Below the pieces are notes generated by a model that worked only from the letters and a program-made list of their open reading frames with translations, had not been told where the DNA came from and made no database searches. This document shows positions 39,981-49,986 of a DNA stretch of 64,000 bases, piece by piece. The stretch spans positions 2,232,001 to 2,296,000 of the forward strand of contig JAHRHY010000008.1 in assembly GCA_019671135.1 (NCBI GenBank). Reading direction: 5' to 3'. A program made the position numbers and the translations under genes. Each line of letters opens with the position of its first letter. The first letter of the stretch is position 1. The stretch is from Linnemannia hyalina. Taxonomy: Eukaryota > Mortierellomycota > Mortierellomycetes > Mortierellales > Mortierellaceae.

Positions 39981-42900
39981 CTAAGTCCTAAGGCCATGGT
40001 CGCGCTTGTACTTGTTGAGGATGTCCTTACAGTGTGCCAGTTCACTCTCTGGTTCCCATGTCCAGTCCTCGCGCGGGTATCCTTGCCATTGTAGAAGGTA
40101 CTCCATGTTGTTGTTAACCTTCCTATGATCTGCAATGGCCTCGACCTCATACTCTTCCTCGTCTTCAACGATAACCGGTGGTGGCCGTGCTGGTGTTCTT
40201 GGTCCTAGCGTCGCAGGTGATGGTTGGTAGCGTCGGAATCGGTCGACGTGGAAGACGGGGTGAATCTTCATGGACGGTGGAAGATCAAGGCGGAAGGAGA
40301 CCGGGGACAGCTGTTCAACAATGGTGTGGGGGCCGGCAAAGCGAGCCAAGAGTTTCTGCGACGTGCGGGTGCGGTCCGAGGGTAAGGTGATATTCTCAAG
40401 GTTAAGGAGAACGTGGTCACCAACCTTGAAATCATGCTCTCGCCGATGGATGTCGGCGTTGGCTGCTTGACGTTCTTGGGCGGCAGCAAGGGACTCCTTA
40501 GCGAGGGTGAGGGCTTCGCTTCGAGATTGCACGAACTCGTTAACCGATGGGTTGGGGCCGGGAGTAGGGGTCAACAATGACATGGGCATGTTGGGATGGG
40601 CTCCGGAGTTCAAGAAGAACGGGGAGACTCCAGTGGAGGCATTGGTGGCGTTGTTCGTGGCAAATTCGGCGGCGGAAAGTAAGAGGTCCCAGTTAGACTG
40701 CCGTTGGTCGACAAAGTTACGGAGCATGGTGATAAGGGTGCGGTTGGCACGCTCGGTCTGGCCATCGGTCTGAGGGTGGAAGGCAGTCGACATGGCAAGG
40801 TGGACGTCCATCAGACGGCTCAATTCTTTCCAAAAGCGGCTCGTGAACTTGGTATCGCGGTCGGAGACAATGGTGGTTGGCATGCCGTGCAAGCGGAAAA
40901 CATGGTCGAAAAAAATGCGTGCAACTTGCGAGGCGGAGTCGGTGGTGTGGCAGGGGGCAAAGTGCACTTGCTTTGTGAGTTTGTCAACAAAGACCGTAAT
41001 GGAGTCAAAGCCGCGTGGGGTCTTGGGTAGGGGGCCGACAAAGTCCATTGTCACCGTTTGCCAGGGTCGATCGGGAATGGGTAGGGGCTGGAGGAGGCCA
41101 GCAGGTGGTTGGTTGCTGGGCTTAGTCCTTTGGCACGACTCACAGGTCTGCACATACAGCCGGGTGTCCTTCGCCATAGATGGCCAGAAGAACCGCGAGT
41201 GGAGATGACCGTACGTCTTCTCGAAACCGAAGTGACCAGCTATAGCGGAGTCGTGTGCATCGTGAAGAAGAGAAAGCCGAAGGTCAGAGTTCGAGGGGAT
41301 ACAAACAAGTAAAAGATCATTACGTTGAATGCAAAGAACACCATCAACAAGAGAGTAATTAGACGGTGGACTTCCCTGGAGGCAGCTTTCATAGATCGGT
41401 TTGAGGCGGTGATCCTCTTTGTAACCATCCATCAGGCGCTGCCGGAGCCTGGGGTCGAGCTGTACTGAGAGTGTGTTAATCTCTCTATGGTCCGGTCGGC
41501 GAGACAGGGCATCTGGGACAATGTTGTCGGCTCCTTTCTTGTACTTGAAGGTGAAGTTGTATTCCTGCAACAGTTCCATCCAGCGGGCCTGACGGCGGGT
41601 GAGTTTGGGTTGAGTGGGGAAGTGTTGGAGGGTGGCATGGTCGGTGTATACGATGAAGTGGGATCCGTCCAGATAGTAGCGCCATGTCTTCAATGCATGT
41701 ACAACAGCCAACAGTTCCTGTTCGTGTGTTGGGTAGTTGCGTTCGGCAGAGTTCAGCTTGCGGGAGGTGAAGGCGACGGGGCGCGACTCGCCATGCTCAT
41801 CGGTCTGAAAGAGAACGGCACCGAGAGCAAAGCCGGAGGCATCGGTTTCGACGGTTGTTAGAAGGTCGGGGTCGAAGATACGTAGAACAGGTGCTTTACT
41901 GATGGCCTCCTTCAGAGTCGTAAACGCTACTTCCTGCTCCTGAGACCAAGAGAAAGGAACGCCTTCACCTAAGAGAGCGGTCAACGGTAGGGCGATCGAG
42001 GCAAAGTTAGCGATGTACTGATGATAGAACTGTGCAAGACCAACAAACTGCTGAACATCTTTCTGCTTCTGGGGACGGGGCCATTCACGGATGGCACGAA
42101 CGAGACCGCCGCTCGTATGGATACCGTCCTTGGAGATGACGTGGCCGAGGAACTCGGTCTCTTTCTGCATAAAGGAGCACTTGCTCAACTTGGCGTAGAG
42201 ACCGTACTTGCGGAGGAGCGTGAGGACGGATCGGAGATGTTGTAGATGTTCGGCCTCGGCGCGCGAGTAGATAAGAATGTCGTCGAGGTAAACAACAACC
42301 CACTTGTCGAGAACAGGGTCTAATACTCGTAGCATCATATTGGAGAAGGACGCCGGTGCATTCGTTAACCCGAAAGGGACCACATTAAATTCGAAATGGC
42401 CGTAGCGGCAACGGAAGGCTGTCTTGTGTGTGTCCTCTTCTGCTATACGTTGCTGATGGTAACCGGAGAGGAGGTCAAGTTTGGTAAAGTAGCGTGCCCC
42501 GCGGAAACGGTCGATAAGTTCATCAATGCGGGGAAGGGGGTGTCTGTTCTTTTTTGTAATCCGGTTTAACCCTCTGTAATCAACACACATACGCAAGGAA
42601 CCATCCTTCTTTTTCACAAACAATACAGGGGCACCATAAGGGGAGGTAGAGGGTTTGATAAAGCCTTTGCCAAGTAGGTCGTCGAGTTGCTTCCTTAGTT
42701 CATCCAATTCAGCAATCGAGAGACGTATAACAGGGCGAAAGGGGGGATCAGCGCTCGGATCAGTTTCGATCTTCATTGCATCGCCTCTGTCAGGGGGAAG
42801 GCCAGAGGGGAGGGAGGAAGGGAAAACGTCGGGGAACTCGTTGTGGACGATGTTGTGAATGTCGGGTGAGAGTGGAGGGGAGGTCGGTTTGTTGTCATTA

Positions 42901-43937
42901 CTGTTGTTGTCGTTGGTCTTTTTAGCGATGTTGACGAGGGCGAGGTAGACAGCGTTTCCAGGTTGGGTAGCAAGGGAGTGAAAGTGAAGGTGAGAGAGGA
43001 GTTTCCCTTGTGTGCGAGCGGAGATGGAGTTGGCGTTGGCACCACGACAGCGCCAGAGAACAGTGTGTCCATTGTGGGTGAAGTGAAGGTCGTTGTTTCG
43101 CCAGTTGATGAAAGGGTTGATGGTCGTTAGCCAGGGTTTTCCAAGGATGAGGTCGTAGTTGGAGAGGGGGTAAATGAGTGCTTCCAGTTTGTCGGAGTAG
43201 TGGTCGCGGTCGATGGTAAAGGTGGAGGTGGATGATGAAATGGAAGAGGAACCGTTTGGAAGGATGATGGGGATGGAGGGGCCAGGAGTGCGAGTGAGGG
43301 AGTGTTGTTTGCAAAAAGAAGAACTGATGACGTTCCCTTCCGCACCGCAATCGATTAAAATACGCGCAGGGGCACCAGCCACATTACCAATAAACGACAA
43401 GAGTGTACGGGAGGCTTTCTCAGCCGTGAAAGCGTGCAGACGGACGGATTTGTGTCGCAAGCGTTTGGTCCTGCGCTTGGACATGGGTTGGTCTAAAGCA
43501 GCAGGAGAGGAGAGTGGGTCCAGGTCCACTTCTTCTGATGGGCTAAGACCAACAGGCGAGGTATCAGATACGTCGTCGGTGAGTTGTAACTCATCGTCAA
43601 AGGGTACCGTGGTGGAGTGAGTGTTGGGGGCAGTGGTGGTCGAGTCGATGGCAATTGAGGAGGGAGTACGAGGCGAGGCAGGGATGGATGAGGGAAAAAG
43701 GGAGAGTGGAGGAGGAGAGAAGGAGAGTTTGTGTAGGCTACGAGGTGCGGATGTGGTAGTGCGAATAATGGATACAGAGGGGGGAGTGTTTTTGATAGCA
43801 GAATTTTTATTCTTGGAACTGTAACTTAACTCTGGTAAGGAAACACTCCCTTTGTCCAGAGGAGAAAGGGAGGGAACGTCGACGATCAAGTCCTGGACTA
43901 AGCCTGATCGTCGGAGGCTTTTCCCGACTCGGGGGAA
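39981..43937 (-). CDS. pol: Pol polyprotein of element B'
   Basis: Same frame and domain order as Pol of B: protease with LIDCGAEG, reverse transcriptase with VVYLDDIL, RNase H, integrase zinc region and core, C-terminal chromodomain. Only one residue was seen to differ (SRAEAEH for SRTEAEH). It is read from the -1 shift at 43919-43925. The polypurine tract GGAAGGGGAG-type sequence lies at 39956-39967 beside the 3' LTR. It looks intact and may supply functional enzyme. Confidence 0.95.
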   Translation of the reverse strand, partial: FPRVGKSLRRSGLVQDLIVDVPSLSPLDKGSVSLPELSYSSKNKNSAIKNTPPSVSIIRTTTSAPRSLHKLSFSPPPLSLFPSSIPASPRTPSSIAIDSTTTAPNTHSTTVPFDDELQLTDDVSDTSPVGLSPSEEVDLDPLSSPAALDQPMSKRRTKRLRHKSVRLHAFTAEKASRTLLSFIGNVAGAPARILIDCGAEGNVISSSFCKQHSLTRTPGPSIPIILPNGSSSISSSTSTFTIDRDHYSDKLEALIYPLSNYDLILGKPWLTTINPFINWRNNDLHFTHNGHTVLWRCRGANANSISARTQGKLLSHLHFHSLATQPGNAVYLALVNIAKKTNDNNSNDNKPTSPPLSPDIHNIVHNEFPDVFPSSLPSGLPPDRGDAMKIETDPSADPPFRPVIRLSIAELDELRKQLDDLLGKGFIKPSTSPYGAPVLFVKKKDGSLRMCVDYRGLNRITKKNRHPLPRIDELIDRFRGARYFTKLDLLSGYHQQRIAEEDTHKTAFRCRYGHFEFNVVPFGLTNAPASFSNMMLRVLDPVLDKWVVVYLDDILIYSRAEAEHLQHLRSVLTLLRKYGLYAKLSKCSFMQKETEFLGHVISKDGIHTSGGLVRAIREWPRPQKQKDVQQFVGLAQFYHQYIANFASIALPLTALLGEGVPFSWSQEQEVAFTTLKEAISKAPVLRIFDPDLLTTVETDASGFALGAVLFQTDEHGESRPVAFTSRKLNSAERNYPTHEQELLAVVHALKTWRYYLDGSHFIVYTDHATLQHFPTQPKLTRRQARWMELLQEYNFTFKYKKGADNIVPDALSRRPDHREINTLSVQLDPRLRQRLMDGYKEDHRLKPIYESCLQGSPPSNYSLVDGVLCIQRNDLLLVCIPSNSDLRLSLLHDAHDSAIAGHFGFEKTYGHLHSRFFWPSMAKDTRLYVQTCESCQRTKPSNQPPAGLLQPLPIPDRPWQTVTMDFVGPLPKTPRGFDSITVFVDKLTKQVHFAPCHTTDSASQVARIFFDHVFRLHGMPTTIVSDRDTKFTSRFWKELSRLMDVHLAMSTAFHPQTDGQTERANRTLITMLRNFVDQRQSNWDLLLSAAEFATNNATNASTGVSPFFLNSGAHPNMPMSLLTPTPGPNPSVNEFVQSRSEALTLAKESLAAAQERQAANADIHRREHDFKVGDHVLLNLENITLPSDRTRTSQKLLARFAGPHTIVEQLSPVSFRLDLPPSMKIHPVFHVDRFRRYQPSPATLGPRTPARPPPVIVEDEEEYEVEAIADHRKVNNNMEYLLQWQGYPREDWTWEPESELAHCKDILNKYKRDHGLRT

Positions 43938-44896
43938 TCACCCACGGCTACTTGATAAACCCATCGTCCTTGGCGGTTGTTGTTGTTGCCACGGTTGGTA
44001 TTGTTGTTGTCGCCGTAGATGGGGCACTCCTTTGCATAATGTCCAGGTTGGCGACAGCGACGGCAAGCATTGTTGTTTTTACACCATTCGCGTTCCTGAG
44101 GGGTCAGGGAAGGGGGATTACCGTTGTTGTTGTTTCGGGGGCCGTTGTTGTTATTGTTGTTGCGGTTGTAGTTATTGTTATGACCCATGTTTCTCTCTAG
44201 GCGATTAAATCGTTGGGTGATATTGTTGAGGGCGATCTGGATGTTGTCGATTTCCATGGGGGTGGCTTGAGAGAGAGCGGAGGAAGAGGTGAAGGAAGAA
44301 ATGATGGGGGCGGAGGCGATGGCGAGCGAGTTGGTCTTGGGGCCGGTGTCGGGTTTGAAGGAGTAAATGCGGTCCATCTCTTGGGCGTATTGAAAGATCT
44401 GAATGAGGGTGATATTGGGGTTTTGAATAATGTGTCCTTCGATCATCTGTTGAAGAACCAAGGGGCAGTTGTCGATAAAGGATGTTTGGGCGAACTCGTT
44501 GACCGTGGTCTTGGCAGCGTCGGTGGAGGCATAACCAAGAAGGGCGCCCAAAAGTTCCTTGAATGTAGATAAGTAGGTCGAAAAGTTGGTGGTCATGCGA
44601 AGATTGGTGAGGTGTCGTCGACAGGAGCCCGCAAAGTTGTTGGGAATGTACTCTAGCTTAAAAGCAGGAGTAAACTCGGTCTCGAAGTTGCAAGTATCAG
44701 GGAGCCCACATCCATCAAACCATCGGGCAGGGCCAGGCGTGCCCAAGTACGAGAGAGCGTGGGGTGTTCGTTCAGTCTCACTTATCTTAGCAAGGTTGAA
44801 GTAGCGGTTAACCGCAACGAGCCAGGCCAAGGCAGAGAAACCGTCGCGGGCGCCTGTAAAGACAGGAGGGGGGTTAAGGCGGGCAGGGGTAACCAT
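43898..44896 (-). CDS. gag: Gag protein of element B'
   Basis: The translation equals Gag of B, with ATG at 44896, the Asn-rich linker and the knuckle CRRCRQPGHYAKEC. The primer site complementary to initiator tRNA lies at 45085-45100. The gag stop and the GGGAAAA shift site keep the same relation as in B. Confidence 0.93.
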   Translation of the reverse strand: MVTPARLNPPPVFTGARDGFSALAWLVAVNRYFNLAKISETERTPHALSYLGTPGPARWFDGCGLPDTCNFETEFTPAFKLEYIPNNFAGSCRRHLTNLRMTTNFSTYLSTFKELLGALLGYASTDAAKTTVNEFAQTSFIDNCPLVLQQMIEGHIIQNPNITLIQIFQYAQEMDRIYSFKPDTGPKTNSLAIASAPIISSFTSSSALSQATPMEIDNIQIALNNITQRFNRLERNMGHNNNYNRNNNNNNGPRNNNNGNPPSLTPQEREWCKNNNACRRCRQPGHYAKECPIYGDNNNTNRGNNNNRQGRWVYQVAVGDSPESGKASDDQA

Positions 44897-45100
44897 GACT
44901 GGTAGTGCAGAGAGAAGTGCGGAGAGGTCAAAAATGTCCAGAGTGTAAGAGGGTACGAAGGAAAATAGGGGCAGGGAATGAAATTCAGGGCTGGTGTGCA
45001 GAGAGAGCTGGGACGAGGGAAAATTAAAGTAAAACGCGGGCAGTGAAAACGAGGAGGGAAAAATCAAGAGGTCAGTGGAACGAGGGAACCTTTGCTACCA

Positions 45101-45307
45101 TGCAACAGGCGAAGACTGGGACAGAGAAGTATAGAACGGGGACGAGAGTTGAAGCAGTGATGATTGATGTTATTACTATGGTACAACTAAATATATATAC
45201 AAAGTCGCCAACTAGGTTTCTAGGTGTAGTGTCATAGTGAGTCAGAGATGATAGAGAGTGACAAGGAATGACTAACTAGAGAGCAATGATAAACCTAATA
45301 TGTTGCA
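45101..45307 (-). repeat. 5' LTR of element B'
   Basis: 207 bp, same as the other B LTRs; its outer flank GAAGTGGAG equals 26218 onward in XY. Confidence 0.95.
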
Positions 45308-45779
45308 GAAGTGGAGTCCTTTATTTATACTAATTCATGGGACACTGCCACACTGGATATTAATAGCGCTTGCTTATTAACACTGCTTGGCGCTTAGTAA
45401 CAAAAGAGTTTTAAAAAGGCATCTAAGTGGTTAATAACGTAGTGTTCCTCGTATGACGTAGATCTTGCTTATTAAGACTGCTTGGCGTTAAAGACGGGGT
45501 TTAAAAATGGTTAAGAATGTAGTATTCTTTTATGACGTAGGTTTGTACATGTGTTTATGTATTCTTTTATGACGTAGGTTTGTACATGTGTTTATCCTCT
45601 TTGTTAAATAAAAAGGAATGTTGTAGAATAGCATAGAATAGCATCCGATCTACTACAATAATACCATGACTTTTAATAATAGATACCGGTGCATATTAGC
45701 GTCTAGGCAGTTAATACCGTATCTCAACGCTGACTAAATAGGCTATGTATGTCTATTATTTTAAAAACCTGCAATAAGT
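45308..45779. other. Remaining Y'-X' spacer
   Basis: Equal to 26218-26689 apart from a few bases. It includes the 37-bp tandem duplication. No gene. Confidence 0.7.
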
Positions 45780-47069
45780 CTACAAATTACCATTAACATC
45801 CATTTGTCGCTTCGTACCTCTAAGCTCAATGGAAAGACCGGGTTGCATTATTACTGCTTGATCCATTGGTGTGTCCTCATCAACATTAACATCAACATCA
45901 CCATGAAGATTAATACCAAGAAATTTGTTCTGGAGTTGTGCCATTGTATTTCCATCCTCCACTAGCGCACCAACATCAACATATCCCATTGGTTGCTCAA
46001 CGTCGTTCTCTGTTGTCGGATACTCGAATCCTTCGCGAAGCCAAGCTGTATGAATTGGTTCTGCAGAAATCTTCAACAAAGCAACCATCTTTTTCATGTT
46101 TAAGAGTAACAAAGATAACTTCAACTGCAAATTATATGTTTGTTTCTTATCCACCAACACAGGAGTACGGTTGTTGTGTTTCTCAAATGTGGAACCAAGG
46201 TCTGCAAACAGAGATTCCATCTGCGAGCGGAAACTACCAAAGGTGGTATTGTATAACGCTTCTTCCTGTGTAAGTTCCTTGTTCTTCTGTTTACGGTATG
46301 GATGAGCGAAATTTTGGATTCTAAGAGTGTCAGACTCATCTATAAGCCTCCTTAAGAACTGTGGATACCCTCCATCGAGAGCAATGCAATCCATCTCATG
46401 CACTCTCTTGTCCAACTTCATCGTTAGCAGCATTGTTCCATCAGCATTGTTCTTGCAAGATGCAGATTTGGAGACAAATAAAGCCATGCCATTACAATCC
46501 ATTGCTACCTGTGTGCGTAATCCTGACTTTTTCAGCTTGTAAGAGTACATATCAGCACTACTCTCACCTTTGTATGTTGCTCTTGTATCATGACCATCAA
46601 GATGCAATGTAACATGCTTAAATAATGGAGGATTCTTTTCCTTTGCAGACAAAAGGCGTATTTTAATTGTGGAGAACATTGTTGCAATACAGTTGGTGAT
46701 GTACTTGTTGTGCAAAGTATATTCTTTCTTATAAAACACAGAGTGCATTGCATGAAAACTACTTTTTGGCATGTGTGGTTCCATTGCTTCCATAGACAGT
46801 CCTTTGACAAGATGGTAGAGCATTAAAAGACCTTTCTCCACTTCTTTGTATGGACCAGGATACTTAACCTTTGGCCAGATGTCAACAAGAAAGAAGTACA
46901 CTGGAATAGGACCAAGGCGTCGATTTAGGGTTTCTTTTATTTCTGGCATATACCCAATTTCCTTGCTTACAGTACGATGATTATTACGTGGTGTAATTGT
47001 TGGCCATCCAGCGTTGAGGAAAGTCCAATGGTCATCAAGCAGTTGTTGGAAGTGTTTTGTTAGATCCAT
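45780..47069 (-). CDS. DDE transposase Y' of the second XY copy
   Basis: Start at ATG 47069 as for Y; the upstream ATG at 47159 is also in frame. 429 residues, differing from Y at only a few positions (Arg-Ile for Lys-Leu in the TLKLQNFAH segment). The Asp 158, Asp 232 and Glu 285 pattern is kept, so the enzyme appears intact although its companion X' is truncated. It could act in trans on 494-bp units and on XY copies elsewhere. Confidence 0.85.
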   Translation of the reverse strand: MDLTKHFQQLLDDHWTFLNAGWPTITPRNNHRTVSKEIGYMPEIKETLNRRLGPIPVYFFLVDIWPKVKYPGPYKEVEKGLLMLYHLVKGLSMEAMEPHMPKSSFHAMHSVFYKKEYTLHNKYITNCIATMFSTIKIRLLSAKEKNPPLFKHVTLHLDGHDTRATYKGESSADMYSYKLKKSGLRTQVAMDCNGMALFVSKSASCKNNADGTMLLTMKLDKRVHEMDCIALDGGYPQFLRRLIDESDTLRIQNFAHPYRKQKNKELTQEEALYNTTFGSFRSQMESLFADLGSTFEKHNNRTPVLVDKKQTYNLQLKLSLLLLNMKKMVALLKISAEPIHTAWLREGFEYPTTENDVEQPMGYVDVGALVEDGNTMAQLQNKFLGINLHGDVDVNVDEDTPMDQAVIMQPGLSIELRGTKRQMDVNGNL

Positions 47070-47222
47070 AATAATATTTATGTATTGGATTGTCATGACG
47101 TTAACCAACAATAACAATTTTTTAAAAAGGCTTATACTTAACTGCATACACAACAGCATGTAGGATGGTATCTATCATACAGCAAGCACATAGTTGAGAA
47201 TACAAATATATTTTATTCGGTA

Positions 47223-47716
47223 GCGGCCCCTTCATGTGCAGAGGATATAAAAAGGCATATAAAAAATATCCAAAGTCCAAGGAACGGAGTGTTGACTTCC
47301 ATAACTGGCATATCTCTTCATAGTGGGCAACAGAACACAGAATAAAATAGCAATAGACAGCACAAGAATTTTTAAAATGTAATCTCTCCCCTGTATTTCA
47401 CGACAAAGATACAGTTGAGAATACAAGTGCTTTAGATGATGACATACAAGAACTACTCTGTCGAATCTTGCAGTGAGGGTTACAGTTTAATAGTAGATGA
47501 ACACATTCAAGATATTGGTGAGCGAAAAATAAGAAGACTTTGTTGTTTGGAGAATGTAGTTGTGTTTAGTAGGATAATCGCGCAAGGAATGTTACAGTGG
47601 TTGTTTTAAATGGTTGATATCATACATACACTCTCCTCTAATGGACGCGGTGGATATCGTCAAGATCTGCAGAGATGTAACAAACACCATATGATAATTT
47701 GGACTTGAAAGGCCTC
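47223..47716 (+). repeat. 494-bp unit, copy 5, mosaic
   Basis: The first part, up to about GGGTTACAG near 47486, equals the other copies. From there to about 47635 some twenty bases differ; the last 80 or so bases are again equal. The left flank is the Y' 5' side (ATTCGGTA) and the right flank is CTTACGAG, the start of the ZW terminal repeat. CTTA would be a suitable 4-base target, like CATA elsewhere. Confidence 0.88.
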
Positions 47717-48572
47717 CTTACGAGTTTATCAAGAATGTATTAAAATTAAACATCACAATAATCACGAGGTAATCCAAAATGCGTTCATATCAAATATCAT
47801 AACTGTGGTAATAACTACAGTTTGTCAGCTGTCGAATCGAATGCCGAATGTCAAATGTCGAATGTCGAATATTGTTGAGAAAGTGTAGCAATAACGCCAT
47901 TAAAAACGTATCAGCTACCCTTTCTTTCCAACAACCAATGTTTGTTAAAGCCACTATGCTACTTTTTTAAAAAATCGGGATCCAACTTTTTTTTAAAACT
48001 ACCACTACATCATCACCAGTATCACGAGTGCTATATTGGATATACACATAGGATATATCATGAAAAGGAGATATTAGTAACCATCGCTAATTATATAAAC
48101 ACGAAAACAAATGCTCTACTAGGAGGCCATCCATGTTCGGCTCCACCAACCATAGACTACAGTATAAAAATATCTGTCAACACCTATTAAAACAGTGTGT
48201 TCCTTGAGAGTACAACAAATCTCATCAGCTTTTTCCTTCCACCAGTCTCCATTTTCTACATTCACCACCACTACTTTGTAACATCATCTACTTTAGCTGA
48301 GAAAGCCTTGGACATGATCATCTCATATTGGAAAGGAAATTACTATCTGTAATATCTAGGATCCAATATGAGATGATCATGTCCAAGGCTTTCTCAGCTA
48401 AAGTAGATGATGTTACAAAGTAGTGGTGGTGAATGTAGAAAATGGAGACTGGTGGAAGGAAAAAGCTGATGAGATTTGTTGTACTCTCAAGGAACACACT
48501 GTTTTAATAGGTGTTGACAGATATTTTTATACTGTAGTCTATGGTTGGTGGAGCCGAACATGGATGGCCTCC
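47717..48572 (+). repeat. ZW terminal direct repeat, left copy (856 bp)
   Basis: CTTACGAGTTTATC... to ...ATGGCCTCC. Differs from the right copy by a couple of substitutions and by the inverted central loop of its palindrome. The first part holds a short GAATGTC-type iteration near 47843-47870. Confidence 0.93.
48122..48572. repeat. 451-bp perfect palindrome with 31-nt loop, orientation 1
   Basis: Arms 48122-48331 and 48363-48572 are 210 nt each and exact reverse complements as read. The loop 48332-48362 starts AAAGGAAATTAC and ends ATCTAGGAT. Outer ends read GGAGGCC/GGCCTCC. The right arm also encodes the region just before, and the start codon of, gene Z (ATG at 48564). Confidence 0.96.
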
Positions 48573-49949
48573 AAAGACAATAGTTTTTTTAGCTCTAAAC
48601 TACTAGAAAAACATAGAAAAAAGTTTAGAAGTACGGCCTTATACCATGCAGGATATTTCAGCATTAAGGTAACGCTCAATGAACTGGAGGCCATCTCTTT
48701 AATTTCCGAGTTACCACCAATATTTTATGAGCTTGAGGTTGACTATGTTATTCTCCATGATATAGACATTGCTACGGATTGTAGATATGTTACAAGCCGT
48801 CCAATTCTTCAGCAATACCTTCAAGAGAGATTTGGAGAAGATTTGGATATTGCCGACGATCTCCATAAGGTTGGTAACCACTGTCTCTCTTGGTTTGGAG
48901 TTACCGAAAAAGACCAAAAGGTCCGTTGTAAGGTTTATAACAAACTTGTACAGATGTTGGAGAGTGCTGAAGTAAAAATGTCGTTGGGTTCAAGAATGGA
49001 AAATTTTGTTATGGATGTGGATAAGGACCTACATAAGAGACTTCGAAAGGCGAAGAAAACAGGTCTAACAAGACTTGAACTTACCTTTTATGGACAGGAG
49101 ATATATACATTCTCCTATTATAAAGGAGTCTTGGATGCCACAAAGGAAGAGATCCAAGAATGTCCCACCTTCTGCGTAAAACACAAGGCATATTGGAAGT
49201 ATATAGTTGGTAATATATCATCCATGGTAGGTATTCATGTAACAAGGGGTGAAAAATCGGCATTCGCATATTGCCATTGGTGGAACTCTGTTACAGGTAA
49301 GAAGTATGGTTCATATCGTAACAATGTCGAGAAAGAGGAAGCAATGACGTTGTTAGCCAACTATAGCTTCAACGATAGACCAATATACTTTTTGGAGGTT
49401 GAGATGGATGAGAATAGCATTAAGGATATTACAGTTACCAAGTACAAACGGCCTGACGAATGTACAGCAATAACACTTGTTGCAGGAGCACATAAAGGCA
49501 TGTACCCATACATTTACGATGATGACGTTTTACAATTCGAGGATATGGGTATAGTGGAGGTGGATAATGTAAAGATCCAATGGCCTGAGAGAAGAATCCG
49601 CAAAGGTGCACCACCAATTGTTGATATTCATCTAGAAAACATGAATGGTGAGAATTTTATACAAGTCCATGATAGAGCTATCCACAAAGCAACATACAAA
49701 GCTGGATATAATGTACTTGAAATAAATACCAGCTATACAGTCATAGCAATTGCAATGGATATGTATCACAACAAAGAATATATTTTTGCAACATTGTCCA
49801 ATGGTATTAAAGTACGATGTGGACTTAGTTTAGAAACAAAGATCGTTGCATGGCTGGAAGAATATCCCGATGGCCAAGTTCCGTATATGAATTTCACCAC
49901 ATTGCAATGCAGAACTGTTCGCGGGTTCAAGGATATTTATATACGTTAA
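48564..49949 (+). CDS. Protein Z of ZW, replication-initiator-like pattern
   Basis: ATG at 48564 (MASKDNSFF) lies in the last nine bases of the palindrome. The frame is open upstream through the right arm (NGDWWKEKADEICC...) but lacks an ATG there. 461 residues; family not firmly recognised. Three segments in order recall rolling-circle type replication initiators of the phage/plasmid Rep class: VILHDIDIATDC (Asp 66, Asp 68), VRCKVYNKLVQML (Tyr 125, Lys 127) and GLTRLELTFYG (Arg 170, Glu 172). In that class a D-x-D, a (V/I)Y(D/N)K and an R(L/V)E element build the nicking domain. The C-terminal half is Asp- and Tyr-rich with no recognised domain. The location between hairpin-forming termini would suit a nickase. 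The Rep assignment is a hypothesis; the gene itself is well supported by length and composition. Confidence 0.7.
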   Translation: MASKDNSFFSSKLLEKHRKKFRSTALYHAGYFSIKVTLNELEAISLISELPPIFYELEVDYVILHDIDIATDCRYVTSRPILQQYLQERFGEDLDIADDLHKVGNHCLSWFGVTEKDQKVRCKVYNKLVQMLESAEVKMSLGSRMENFVMDVDKDLHKRLRKAKKTGLTRLELTFYGQEIYTFSYYKGVLDATKEEIQECPTFCVKHKAYWKYIVGNISSMVGIHVTRGEKSAFAYCHWWNSVTGKKYGSYRNNVEKEEAMTLLANYSFNDRPIYFLEVEMDENSIKDITVTKYKRPDECTAITLVAGAHKGMYPYIYDDDVLQFEDMGIVEVDNVKIQWPERRIRKGAPPIVDIHLENMNGENFIQVHDRAIHKATYKAGYNVLEINTSYTVIAIAMDMYHNKEYIFATLSNGIKVRCGLSLETKIVAWLEEYPDGQVPYMNFTTLQCRTVRGFKDIYIR

Positions 49950-49986
49950 GAATGCTAATAGATAGTTTTTAAAAATTACAATGGGC

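Larger units (their letters stand above)
39749..45307 (-). mobile_element. Chromodomain Ty3/gypsy retrotransposon B', inverted second copy, mismatched flanks
   Basis: 5,559 bp, the same length as B, with identical 207-bp LTRs. The flanks are CCTTC and GAAGT and not a 5-bp duplication, and 1,401 bp of the XY sequence between those two points is missing. The Pol translations of B and B' differ at one residue (Thr to Ala in the IYSRTEAEH segment). Confidence 0.96.
37909..47716 (-). mobile_element. XY' composite, second copy, rearranged
   Basis: Ends are 494-bp units copy 4 and copy 5. It contains a solo LTR of C, a 5'-truncated gene X', element B' and an intact Y'. Removing the inserts and adding back the 1,401 bp missing from X' gives about 5.48 kb, equal to XY within a few bases. 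The outer flanks (GGAG on the left, CTTA on the right) do not match, unlike XY, so its present right end comes from another event. Confidence 0.88.

Noticed and set aside
40178..44804. Numerous plus-strand frames opposite gag and pol of B', and their mirror images opposite B
   Set aside because: They are antisense shadows of codon-biased coding sequence and are identical in both copies only because the elements are.
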